NCBI GenBank assembly: GCA_964393335.1
Contig: CAYMTN010000290.1
Coordinates: 1 to 6,146 of the forward strand
From: CAYMTN01 sp964393335
GTDB lineage: Bacteria > Chloroflexota > Anaerolineae > Aggregatilineales > Aggregatilineaceae
Length of the DNA: 6,146 nt
Reading direction: 5' to 3'
The position numbers and the translations under genes are program-made. Below are positions 1 to 5,510 of this stretch, piece by piece. The notes beneath the pieces are model-generated. The model did no database searches. It was not told where the DNA came from and saw nothing but the letters and a program-made list of their open reading frames with translations. How positions within the stretch are numbered: the first letter of the stretch is position 1; each line of letters starts with the position of its first letter.

Positions 1-134
1 CCGTGAGCCAGCACCGGGTTACCGTCGTACACGGTGAGATCCACCGTGATAGCTGGCTCGTCCTGGCCACTTACGGGGATTCCCACTGCAAACAGCACCG
101 CAATAGCGAATAAGCCCAGCACGCGTCTTAACAT
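1..134 (-). CDS. Exported protein, N-terminal fragment (runs off left edge)
   Basis: Only the first 44 codons are present and the gene continues beyond base 1. The start ATG is the complement of 132-134. An AGGAAGGA ribosome binding site (complement of 141-148) sits six bases upstream, which makes this start convincing. The peptide begins with MLRR, followed by a hydrophobic core at about residues 5-21 (VLGLFAIAVLFAVGIPV), then a small-residue stretch SGQDEPA. This is a typical Sec signal peptide with likely cleavage near residue 23, just before QDEP. There is no cysteine, so it is not a lipoprotein. The mature start (ITVDLTVYDGNPVLA) looks like the first beta-strands of an extracytoplasmic domain, but 20 residues cannot name a family. 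It begins with TTA and AGA codons and adjoins an AT-richer gap. The function is unknown; export is the only supported inference. Confidence 0.72.
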   Translation of the reverse strand, partial: MLRRVLGLFAIAVLFAVGIPVSGQDEPAITVDLTVYDGNPVLAH

Positions 135-302
135 GATGTTTCCTTCCTCAAAACATGAACTATAGTTACCACCGGGTGAGAGTCTCTTTCACAACACGCA
201 AGACACCTCTGCCTGAAATTACCTTGAGGAGAAACCAATGGATGCCGGAACTTGGGGGAGCCTGTAATCACAAAGAGAGGGAAGGAAACGTCAGGTAATG
301 TG

Positions 303-379
303 ACTACAGGATAGGACCATCTATTGATCAAACCATAGGAATGTATTAGCTGTATAGTTACTTCAATCGAACGCGTGAA
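303..379 (-). promoter_or_regulatory. Two candidate sigma70-type promoters for the exported-protein gene
   Basis: Read on the minus strand, TTCACG (complement of 374-379) and TATACA (complement of 351-356) are separated by exactly 17 bases. A second pair, TTGATC (complement of 326-331) and TGTAGT (complement of 303-308), is also 17 bases apart. Each hexamer matches the consensus at four of six positions. Either would give a leader of roughly 160-210 bases before the ATG at 134. The AT-rich setting favours a promoter here, but the matches are modest and the choice between the two is open. Confidence 0.27.
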
Positions 380-430
380 TCTCACGTTGGGGGCAACTTT
401 GCGAGTCAGGGGAAAAGCTCTGGCAGGTCC

Positions 431-482
431 GCTGCTTGCCGCGCCCGGCACAATGTACGGATAGGGTGTTAGCTGATCGCTG
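431..482. repeat. Intergenic repeat modules after the methyltransferase gene
   Basis: Two short words recur in other gaps of this window. The 19-base word GCTGCTTGCCGCGCCCGGC at 431-449 is found again, identical and in the same orientation, at 5540-5558. TAGCTGATCGCTG at 470-482 is identical to 1434-1446. Between them, TACGGATAGG at 456-465 is repeated at 1278-1287. All copies of these three words lie outside genes. They look like modules of a dispersed, mosaic intergenic repeat family. This copy sits immediately downstream of the methyltransferase stop codon. Confidence 0.55.
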
Positions 483-487
483 CGCTT

Positions 488-1189
488 TCACCACACGCCA
501 GGCACCCAGCGGAAGCGCACGCGCTGCGCGTACCCGGCATACCCAGGCAGCTCGCGCTGCAACGTGCGATCTTCCAGCACCGTGCGAATCAGCAGGAACG
601 TGATAGCAACCACCCCTGGCACCAGTCCCCACAGCGACCCCAGGCTGAGCGGCAGCGCGGCAAAAAAGAGCGCCAACCCGGCATAGGCCGGGTGGCGGAT
701 GACGCGATACGGGCCGGTGTCGCAGACGCGGTGATCGCGCTCGGTCTGGATGCGCACGTACGTTTCCAGGTGCGCGTTGGCGAGCGGTGCCCAGGTGACC
801 AGCCAGAAGAAGACCACGATCAGCAGCAGCGCCAGCAGCGATACGCCCGGCGGCACGCGCGACCAGCCGAATCGGTGATCCAGGCCGGATACGATGAACA
901 TCGGGAAATATAGCACCTGATACGCCAGCACCAGCGGGCGATCCCACGCTTTGACGTTCGCGTGTTTTTTCCGGCGCTCGTCCATCAGCTCCGGCACGTT
1001 CAGCATCAGGATCGTCGAGCTGACGAAAAAACAGGCCGCGTACACGCCGGTCACCAACCAGCCGCGCCGCCAGGACAGACTCCCGGCGGACGCCATCAGG
1101 ATCGCGGCCAGCAGCGCTATCAGGACCACGCCTTGCACGATCACCAGCAGCAGACGCCTGCCGGGTGACATACGGGCGAGTGTGTTCAT
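488..1189 (-). CDS. Integral-membrane isoprenylcysteine carboxyl methyltransferase-like protein
   Basis: This 233-residue protein belongs to the ICMT/PEMT-type membrane methyltransferases, which use S-adenosylmethionine to methylate lipid-like or small hydrophobic substrates at the membrane. Hydrophobic segments are seen at about residues 13-34, 44-64, 86-103, 116-136 and 170-203. The family signature follows the fourth: GPYRVIRHPAYAG at 159-171, with the RHP residues that contribute to cofactor binding in this fold. The C-terminal part is equally typical: an acidic LED near 205-207, then PGYAGYAQRVRFRWVPGVW to the end. I chose the start at 1189 because AAAGGGG (complement of 1195-1201) lies five bases upstream and a plausible promoter lies just before that. 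A longer in-frame ATG at 1261 would lie upstream of that promoter and adds a non-membrane tail. True prenylcysteine substrates are unlikely in bacteria, so the substrate is unknown. It appears to be transcribed alone. Confidence 0.88.
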   Translation of the reverse strand: MNTLARMSPGRRLLLVIVQGVVLIALLAAILMASAGSLSWRRGWLVTGVYAACFFVSSTILMLNVPELMDERRKKHANVKAWDRPLVLAYQVLYFPMFIVSGLDHRFGWSRVPPGVSLLALLLIVVFFWLVTWAPLANAHLETYVRIQTERDHRVCDTGPYRVIRHPAYAGLALFFAALPLSLGSLWGLVPGVVAITFLLIRTVLEDRTLQRELPGYAGYAQRVRFRWVPGVW

Positions 1190-1226
1190 GCGAACCCCTT
1201 TCGCGTGGACGAAACGACTCACGCCC

Positions 1227-1255
1227 ATAATACACGCGTGGGGGCCGGTTTTCAC
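1227..1255 (-). promoter_or_regulatory. Candidate promoter of the methyltransferase gene
   Basis: On the minus strand, GTGAAA (complement of 1250-1255, four of six to TTGACA) and TATTAT (complement of 1227-1232, five of six to TATAAT) are separated by 17 bases. A transcript starting near 1220 would have a leader of about 30 bases containing the AAAGGGG ribosome binding site. The position supports the ATG at 1189 over the in-frame ATG at 1261. The spacing and -10 box are good and the -35 box is ordinary. Confidence 0.42.
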
Positions 1256-1322
1256 CAGCACATAACAAAAAGGAATCTACGGATAGGCTGCACCGCACGC
1301 TGCGCAGCCATGTCGTGAACCG

Positions 1323-1357
1323 AAACAGGCGTCACCATGTTCGGCGCGCCTGTTTTT
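1323..1357. terminator. Stem-loop with T-run between the C39 peptidase and methyltransferase genes
   Basis: AAACAGGCG (1323-1331) pairs perfectly with CGCCTGTTT (1347-1355), a 9-bp stem with a 15-base loop. On the plus strand the stem runs into TTTTTGTT, a good intrinsic terminator tail. On the minus strand the tail is only TTTCGG, which is weak. The flanking genes are both on the minus strand, with the C39 gene ending about 100 bases upstream in that direction. The hairpin may therefore end C39 transcription imperfectly, or may stop plus-strand (antisense) transcription more strongly. Confidence 0.5.
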
Positions 1358-1383
1358 GTTCGCCCTCAGAAGCGCTGGGTGTA

Positions 1384-1446
1384 GGCGAACCTATAGTTCG
1401 CCAGCAGCGCCCCGATTCATCGCTGGCCGCTTGTAGCTGATCGCTG
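1384..1446. repeat. Hairpin plus intergenic repeat modules after the C39 gene
   Basis: GGCGAAC (1384-1390) and GTTCGCC (1396-1402) form a perfect 7-bp hairpin around the loop CTATA. Directly after it, AGCAGCGCCCC (1403-1413) is the reverse complement of GGGGCGCTGCT at 5535-5545. TAGCTGATCGCTG (1434-1446) is identical to 470-482 and ends 11 bases before the C39 stop codon. GTTCGCC occurs again at 1359-1365. The block therefore combines pieces seen in two other gaps of the window, as expected of a mosaic dispersed repeat. Confidence 0.5.
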
Positions 1447-1457
1447 AAAGCTGACCG

Positions 1458-2564
1458 TTATTGTACCGGGGCAGGCGCGGAAAACGCGCCCGTCTCAAGC
1501 TGTTCTTTGGAAAGCTGCGCATCGGTGAAATTCGGGTTGAAGGCAATCGCCTTGTTGAACTCGTTGATCGCCGCGTCGTACTGGCCGAGGGCGGCATACG
1601 CCATGCCGCGCCAGTAGTTCGTCTCCTCGACGTAGGCGGTCGTGGCCTCCGTGTTGTTCGCCAGCGTGATCATGTCGTTGAAGCGCCCAATGTTAAAATA
1701 CGCCTCATACGGGCCGAACTCGTACCACATCAGCCGGTAGGGCAGGCCCTGGCGGAAGGCTTCGTCGTAATAGATCGCGGCGTCGTGATAGCGCCCCAGC
1801 CTGACCGACGACGTACCCGCGTCGAACCAGGCCCACCCGTCGGTCTGGTTGGCGGTGGCTTCCTGTTTGGCGCGATCCAACGCGGACTGCGCGGCCACCA
1901 GCGGATCGACTGCCGGGCCGAGCACGTCGCGCACTTGTTGTTCCTGGTCGAGCGGGAACAGCAGAATGTAGGCGCGGTTGAAGTGCCGCCACCAGGAATC
2001 GAACTCGGCGTAGCTGTGCGTGACGCCGGAGCCGTCGCCCAGCCCCAGGTAGCTGTCATAGACCCACAGCGTCTGCGAGGCGTCGTCGTAGGCGACGACC
2101 GTTTCATAGTGGCCCATCCAGCCGAGGTTATCCACGTCAAAGCCGCTCTCCGCGATGATCGGGAACCCGGCGGCAATCGCGCGTTTGATCAGGTCGATGT
2201 CGCCGCCGTAGCGCCACAGCGCTCGCGCGTTCAGCCCGCTCTGCTGGTTGACGAACGCGGCCATCTGTCCAGGCGAGACGTTTTTGTCTTCGACGTTCGG
2301 TTTCAGCCAGGCGCGCGCCACGTCCTGATCGTTGCTCCAGCCGTAGTAGGACATGGCCATCGTCAGGTTCGCGCCGCCGCAGTTGTTCCATGTCTGGTAG
2401 ACGTGGCGCAGGCCGGTCAGCCGCGCCGACGCCGGGATGCCGTCCTGGGCGTAGGCGGGCGCGACTCCCAGCACGGTCACGACGACCAGCAGGATCACCA
2501 GCGCGGCGCGGGTCCGCGCGTTCTTCGGGAAAAACCGGGTTGTTTCAACCGGTGATATGTTCAT
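1458..2564 (-). CDS. Exported C39-family cysteine peptidase with C-terminal TPRs
   Basis: This 368-residue exported protein has a papain-like C39 domain (Peptidase_C39_2 type). Residues 1-39 are a signal peptide: a polar N-region, then the hydrophobic core AALVILLVVVTVLGV, with cleavage likely after AYA39 and before QDG. The C39 domain spans about 50-205. It has an oxyanion Gln57 and nucleophile Cys62 in QTWNNCGGANLTMAMSYYGW, a catalytic His152 in GWMGHYETVVAYDD, and Asp170 in YDSYLG, so the triad appears intact. TPR-like helices follow at about 243-279 and 314-351 (YWRGMAYAALGQYDAAINEFNKAIAFNPN). This domain order is, to my knowledge, recurrent in Chloroflexota. No ABC transporter is fused or adjacent, so a bacteriocin leader-processing role is not supported. 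The start at 2564 has AAGG eight bases upstream. Alternative in-frame ATGs at 2609 and 2627 would give an unusually long N-region. The substrate is unknown. Confidence 0.87.
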   Translation of the reverse strand: MNISPVETTRFFPKNARTRAALVILLVVVTVLGVAPAYAQDGIPASARLTGLRHVYQTWNNCGGANLTMAMSYYGWSNDQDVARAWLKPNVEDKNVSPGQMAAFVNQQSGLNARALWRYGGDIDLIKRAIAAGFPIIAESGFDVDNLGWMGHYETVVAYDDASQTLWVYDSYLGLGDGSGVTHSYAEFDSWWRHFNRAYILLFPLDQEQQVRDVLGPAVDPLVAAQSALDRAKQEATANQTDGWAWFDAGTSSVRLGRYHDAAIYYDEAFRQGLPYRLMWYEFGPYEAYFNIGRFNDMITLANNTEATTAYVEETNYWRGMAYAALGQYDAAINEFNKAIAFNPNFTDAQLSKEQLETGAFSAPAPVQ

Positions 2565-2716
2565 AACCCTTGCCTTGTTGTAATCCGTCGATGGGCCGTA
2601 TTCCGTCATCTGACCGCCGCTTATCATGGCGTAACACTAACGTAGCGCAGGTGGGGGCGATTCTGCAAGATGCCGTTGGGTCAGCGTAGGATGGCCAGTG
2701 GACGGTCAGCGGAAAC

Positions 2717-2750
2717 ACCCGGATGCCCACTTGACGGGGGGCATCCGGGT
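2717..2750 (-). terminator. Strong hairpin, probable transcription end of the PPOX gene
   Basis: ACCCGGATGCCC (2717-2728) pairs perfectly with GGGCATCCGGGT (2739-2750). This is a 12-bp GC-rich stem with a 10-base loop, 27 bases past the stop codon of the PPOX gene. On the minus strand it is followed by GTTTCCGCTG, which is a poor U-tract, so intrinsic termination may be incomplete. It could equally act as an RNA 3'-end stabiliser. Its place between two minus-strand genes separates the PPOX unit from the C39 gene. Confidence 0.62.
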
Positions 2751-2777
2751 AGGCTGGCAGGCGGAACAGGGGGGACC

Positions 2778-3185
2778 TTACCCGTTGGTATTGACGTGTT
2801 CCGGCCTGATTTTGTATGTGACGCGTGTTTCCTGGTTGCGGCGGCTGGGGTTGCGGCTGTAATAATCCGGGTTGCCGGTATACAGCGCGGAAAGCTGGTT
2901 GATGTGATCGAGCGCGCCCTCTTCGGTGGATTCATCGACCCTGCCGCGCACCTCGATCCAGCGATACGGATTTTTCGGATCAATCGCCAGGATGGTGACG
3001 CGCGGGTTGGCCTGCAGATTTTTGTCTTTCTGGCGGCCCCGGGCCGTATTGATCAAGACGTGTGTGCCGTCGTAATTGCACCAGACGGGCGTAGCCTGCG
3101 GTTGGCCGCTGGGCATGATCGTCACCAGCGTGATAAAAACAGGCCCTTCCAGCAGGTCCTTAAAATTGTCAGGGATTTGTACCAT
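2778..3185 (-). CDS. PPOX-class F420/flavin-dependent oxidoreductase
   Basis: This 135-residue soluble split-barrel protein belongs to the pyridoxamine-5'-phosphate-oxidase-like superfamily. It is closest in appearance to the F420-dependent class (Rv1155-like). Such enzymes are homodimers that bind F420 or a flavin between subunits and reduce small molecules. Visible family landmarks are the N-terminal LLEGPVFITLVTIMPSGQPQATPVWCNYDG (residues 11-40), the phosphate-binding TARGRQKDKNLQANPRVTI (47-65), and NPYRWIEVRGRVDE (72-85) near the dimer interface. The length is normal for the family. The start is firm: AGGAGGGAA (complement of 3189-3197) lies three bases before the ATG at 3185. It diverges from the glycosyltransferase gene across 99 bases. 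Neither the cofactor (F420, FMN or heme) nor the substrate can be decided from sequence alone, and no F420 biosynthesis gene is in the window. Confidence 0.88.
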   Translation of the reverse strand: MVQIPDNFKDLLEGPVFITLVTIMPSGQPQATPVWCNYDGTHVLINTARGRQKDKNLQANPRVTILAIDPKNPYRWIEVRGRVDESTEEGALDHINQLSALYTGNPDYYSRNPSRRNQETRVTYKIRPEHVNTNG

Positions 3186-3215
3186 AGCTTCCCTCCTGTG
3201 CGGACACGAGGTTTT

Positions 3216-3242
3216 TTGACGTCAGATAATGTAGGTTATAAC
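3216..3242 (+). promoter_or_regulatory. Candidate promoter in the divergent PPOX/glycosyltransferase gap
   Basis: TTGACG (3216-3221, five of six to the consensus) and TATAAC (3237-3242) are 15 bases apart, one or two shorter than ideal. They would start a transcript about 35 bases before the glycosyltransferase ATG. The -10 lies in an 8-base palindrome, GTTATAAC (3235-3242), which could also serve as a -10 for the opposite-strand PPOX gene. The GACGTC palindrome at 3218-3223 overlaps the -35 and is a possible operator. All of this is sequence resemblance only. Confidence 0.33.
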
Positions 3243-3284
3243 AAAGTGCGTGGGACTCGGTCGTTAAATCGGGATTAGAAATCG

Positions 3285-4520
3285 ATGACTCGTTACTGGT
3301 TTACATCAGCGCCGCTGCCCGGTCACCTGGACTGGGGCGGTCTGCTCAAAACGGCCCAGGCGCTGCGGGGGCGCGGCCAGGACGTGCGGTGGGTGTCGGA
3401 GCCACGTATCGGCGGGCTGGTCGAACGGGCGGGCGTGCCGTTTGCCGCCGTCGAGCGGACCGGCTGGTTGTGGCCGCCCCCGCCCCTGCCGCGCCCCGGC
3501 AGTTTTGTGAACGAAAATATGGTCACGCTGCGCTACCGCCGCGCGCTGGATACGTGGTTGAGCGCAGATCGTGTCGCGGCGGGAGTCGCGGCGCTGCGTG
3601 ACCTCGCCGCCGAGATCGGCCCGCCCGACGTGATCGTGACCGATCCGTTTTTGGCGGCGGCGGCGCTGGCGGCGGAATTATTCGACGTGCCGCTGGTCGT
3701 CGGCGGGTGGGCGTCCGGCCCGCCGGTGGACGAAGACCAGATGGTGTATGTCCAGCGGCAGTTGGGGCACGAGGCGGTGGAGCGTATCGAGCGGTTGAGC
3801 GCCCAATTCGGGCTGGCGGGTGTGAATTTCAGCGGCGGCCCCGCGCCGAGCATCCAGAGTCCCCGGCTGCACATCAGTTATTTCAGCGCGACCTGGCACC
3901 AGGCCGAAAGCGTGCTGCCGCAGACCGAATTCGTGGGCGGGATCGTCAGACCGCCGCACGGCGATCCGCCCGCGTGGCTGGCGGCTATTCCGGCTGATCA
4001 GCCGTTGGGGCTGGTGACGCTCGGCAGCACGTTCACCGGCGACCTCATGTTTTTTGCGCTGGGCGCGCAGGCCATCGCCGGGGCGGGGATGATCCCGCTG
4101 GTTGTGATCGGGCCGAATCCGCTCACGCCGGAGCAGAAGACGCGCCTCAAGGCGAATCTGCCGGGCGGATCGCGCCTGCTGTCGTGGGTGGACTACGACC
4201 ACGTCTTCCCGCGCCTGCGCGTGATCGTCCATCACGGCGGGATGGGCACGACCCACGCCGCCATCGTACACGCCATCCCGCAGATCATCGCGCCGCACGC
4301 CGCCGATCAACGCGGGCAGGCACGCCGCGCGCGCCAGGCCAAGATCGGGCTGGAACTATCGGCGGCGGATATTCGGGCCGGGCAACTTGACCCGGCGGTG
4401 CAGGCCATCACCTCGACGGACTGGGTGCTCGAATCGGTGACACGGCTGGCGCAGTCCTTCGCGGACCTGGGCGGGCCGCCGCGCGCCGCCGACCTGCTGA
4501 TCGACGTGGGCGCGGGCTAA
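3285..4520 (+). CDS. GT1-family (UGT/MGT-like) glycosyltransferase
   Basis: This 411-residue GT-B fold enzyme of the GT1 family transfers a sugar from a nucleotide donor to a small hydrophobic acceptor such as a lipid or natural product. The N-terminal acceptor domain opens with SAPLPGHLDWGGLL (residues 8-21), where His14 fits the usual catalytic base. DVIVTDPFLAAAALAAEL (115-132) is the next conserved strand-helix. The C-terminal donor domain starts near 240 with LGLVTLGST (241-249). It continues with LLSWVDYDHVFPRL (298-311) and the donor loop VHHGGMGTTHAAIVHAIPQIIAPHAADQ (315-342), with Asp341/Gln342 positioned to bind the sugar. The start is forced: an in-frame TAG at 3276-3278 precedes it and the next in-frame ATG is codon 79. 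The ribosome binding site is weak (GGGA at 3271-3274). It has no signal peptide or membrane segment, so it is cytoplasmic. The acceptor and sugar are unknown. Confidence 0.9.
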   Translation: MTRYWFTSAPLPGHLDWGGLLKTAQALRGRGQDVRWVSEPRIGGLVERAGVPFAAVERTGWLWPPPPLPRPGSFVNENMVTLRYRRALDTWLSADRVAAGVAALRDLAAEIGPPDVIVTDPFLAAAALAAELFDVPLVVGGWASGPPVDEDQMVYVQRQLGHEAVERIERLSAQFGLAGVNFSGGPAPSIQSPRLHISYFSATWHQAESVLPQTEFVGGIVRPPHGDPPAWLAAIPADQPLGLVTLGSTFTGDLMFFALGAQAIAGAGMIPLVVIGPNPLTPEQKTRLKANLPGGSRLLSWVDYDHVFPRLRVIVHHGGMGTTHAAIVHAIPQIIAPHAADQRGQARRARQAKIGLELSAADIRAGQLDPAVQAITSTDWVLESVTRLAQSFADLGGPPRAADLLIDVGAG

Positions 4521-5491
4521 TCCACCGCCGGGGCGGCGAACGGCTCGATGGGCGCGTCGATGTCGCGGATCGTGTACGTGCCGGTCGTTTCGTTGGTCTG
4601 GGTGAGCAGTGTATTGGGCGGCGTCTGCTCGGAAAAAGCGCTCAGGTCGAAATCCGTCCAGCCAAGCCGCATGGCGCTGTCGAACGCGCGGATGTTGCCG
4701 TCCGCGTCGATCTGGAAGGCCATCTCCCAGGCGCTGTCGGCGTCGAGCGCGCTGTAAAACGCCTGTATCAACGCGTCGCCCGCGCGGGCCGCGCTCGAAA
4801 ACGCCAGCACCCCCGCGACCAGATCGTCACCCGCCAGCCGCAGCGTGATCACGTCTACCGGCGTGCCGTCGTCGAGCGTGCCGCTCGCCAGCGACGCCTC
4901 GGACGTGTGCGCCAGCAGCAGGCTGACGTTTTCGTCGTACAAATCCGGGCTGTCGAGGTTGTTCAGCAGGTCGTCGAGCGCCAGCACGTCGAGCGCGGGC
5001 CACTCGGCGGCGTCCGTGAGGATCACCCAACCCTCCGGCAGCGGCGAGTCCGCGCCGTCGCCCGCGCGCGCTGCCGACAGGTACACCAGACCATCAACCA
5101 CACGCGCCTCCGCCGTGAGCGAATCGGTCTGCGCGCCGTCCACGCGCGAATCCGTCTCACGCATGTCGGCCCGGTACACGTTCTGGAAATTCGGCTGACC
5201 GGCGGCATCGTGCGTGAAGGTCGTCGTTTTTTCGATGACGTGATGGCTCGCGGTTTGCAGCTCGTTGCTGCCGATCGTGATCGCGCGAGTCTCGTCGGAC
5301 GTTTCGTGCGCCGTGCTGACGAAACTCGTGAAGTCCTCCGAGGCGCGGACCGCGTCCAGCACGCGCCCGACCAGCGCGTCCCGGTCGGAGTCGCCGCCGT
5401 CCTGGGCGGATGCGCCGAACTGCGACCCGGCGAGGGCGCATAGGGCGATCAGCGCCAGGACGAATCGCCGGTAGGGGGTGTGGTTGCTCAT
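4517..5491 (-). CDS. Exported acidic protein of unknown function, possibly LolA/LppX-like
   Basis: This is a 324-residue exported protein. The signal peptide is MSNHTPYRRF followed by a hydrophobic core VLALIALCALAG, with likely cleavage after ASA29 and before QDGG. Cys18 lies inside the core and is not in a lipobox, so a lipoprotein is unlikely. The mature part is acidic, rich in Asp, Ala, Ser and Thr, and has no further membrane segment. It opens with a helix (DALVGRVLDAVRAS, 38-51). Alternating strands follow, such as EARVVDGLVYLSA (128-140), GWVILTD, DDGTPVDVITLRLAGD and AWEMAFQIDADGNIRAFDSAMRLGWTDFD (254-282). This order resembles the large curved sheet of LolA/LppX-type lipid-binding proteins, but that is inference from pattern only. 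AAGGAG (complement of 5501-5506) lies nine bases before the ATG. It follows the TPR gene by 72 bases, perhaps in one operon. Its stop overlaps that of the convergent glycosyltransferase gene. Confidence 0.82.
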   Translation of the reverse strand: MSNHTPYRRFVLALIALCALAGSQFGASAQDGGDSDRDALVGRVLDAVRASEDFTSFVSTAHETSDETRAITIGSNELQTASHHVIEKTTTFTHDAAGQPNFQNVYRADMRETDSRVDGAQTDSLTAEARVVDGLVYLSAARAGDGADSPLPEGWVILTDAAEWPALDVLALDDLLNNLDSPDLYDENVSLLLAHTSEASLASGTLDDGTPVDVITLRLAGDDLVAGVLAFSSAARAGDALIQAFYSALDADSAWEMAFQIDADGNIRAFDSAMRLGWTDFDLSAFSEQTPPNTLLTQTNETTGTYTIRDIDAPIEPFAAPAVD

Positions 5492-5510
5492 GATGGTATG
5501 CTCCTTGAAT

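Larger units (their letters stand above)
135..487. other. 353-base intergenic region, AT-richer than its surroundings
   Basis: No convincing gene lies here. Base composition falls well below that of the neighbours: 27 of 60 bases are G/C in 181-240 and 21 of 60 in 301-360, against clearly GC-rich genes on the right. It contains the ribosome binding site for the exported-protein gene (141-148), a 10-base palindrome AACTATAGTT (158-167), and the word TATAGTTAC twice (161-169 and 353-361). There is also an inverted pair, GTTTCCTTCC (138-147) and GGAAGGAAAC (280-289). Repeat modules occupy 431-482. It is best read as the long 5' control region of the exported-protein gene plus the 3' flank of the methyltransferase gene. 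A noncoding RNA or the remains of a lost gene cannot be excluded. Confidence 0.5.

Noticed and set aside
128..451. Open minus-strand frame of 107 codons in the AT-richer gap
   Set aside because: It overlaps the well-supported start and ribosome binding site of the exported-protein gene, starts inside a repeat module, and its translation shows no domain pattern. I see no ribosome binding site that decides its start.
363..1298. Long minus-strand open frame of 311 codons over the methyltransferase gene
   Set aside because: It is Arg/Ala/Gly-rich with no motif, and it is out of frame with the clearly recognisable membrane methyltransferase.
1461..2555. Long plus-strand open frame of 364 codons opposite the C39 peptidase gene
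   Set aside because: It mirrors the C39 gene almost exactly. Its composition (Arg, Val, Gly-rich, with no motif) is typical of the antisense frame of a GC-rich gene, while the minus-strand product has a clear family, signal peptide and catalytic residues.
1458..2564. C39 domain as part of a bacteriocin maturation and export system
   Set aside because: No ABC transporter, double-glycine leader peptide or immunity gene is present, and the protein is itself exported.
4907..5443. Plus-strand open frame of 178 codons opposite the exported-protein gene
   Set aside because: It is an antisense shadow of a GC-rich gene, Arg/Val-rich and without recognisable features.
4517..5491. Lipoprotein assignment based on the Cys in the signal region
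   Set aside because: Cys18 is preceded by IAL, not by a lipobox with a small residue before Cys, and a better AXA cleavage site follows at residue 29.
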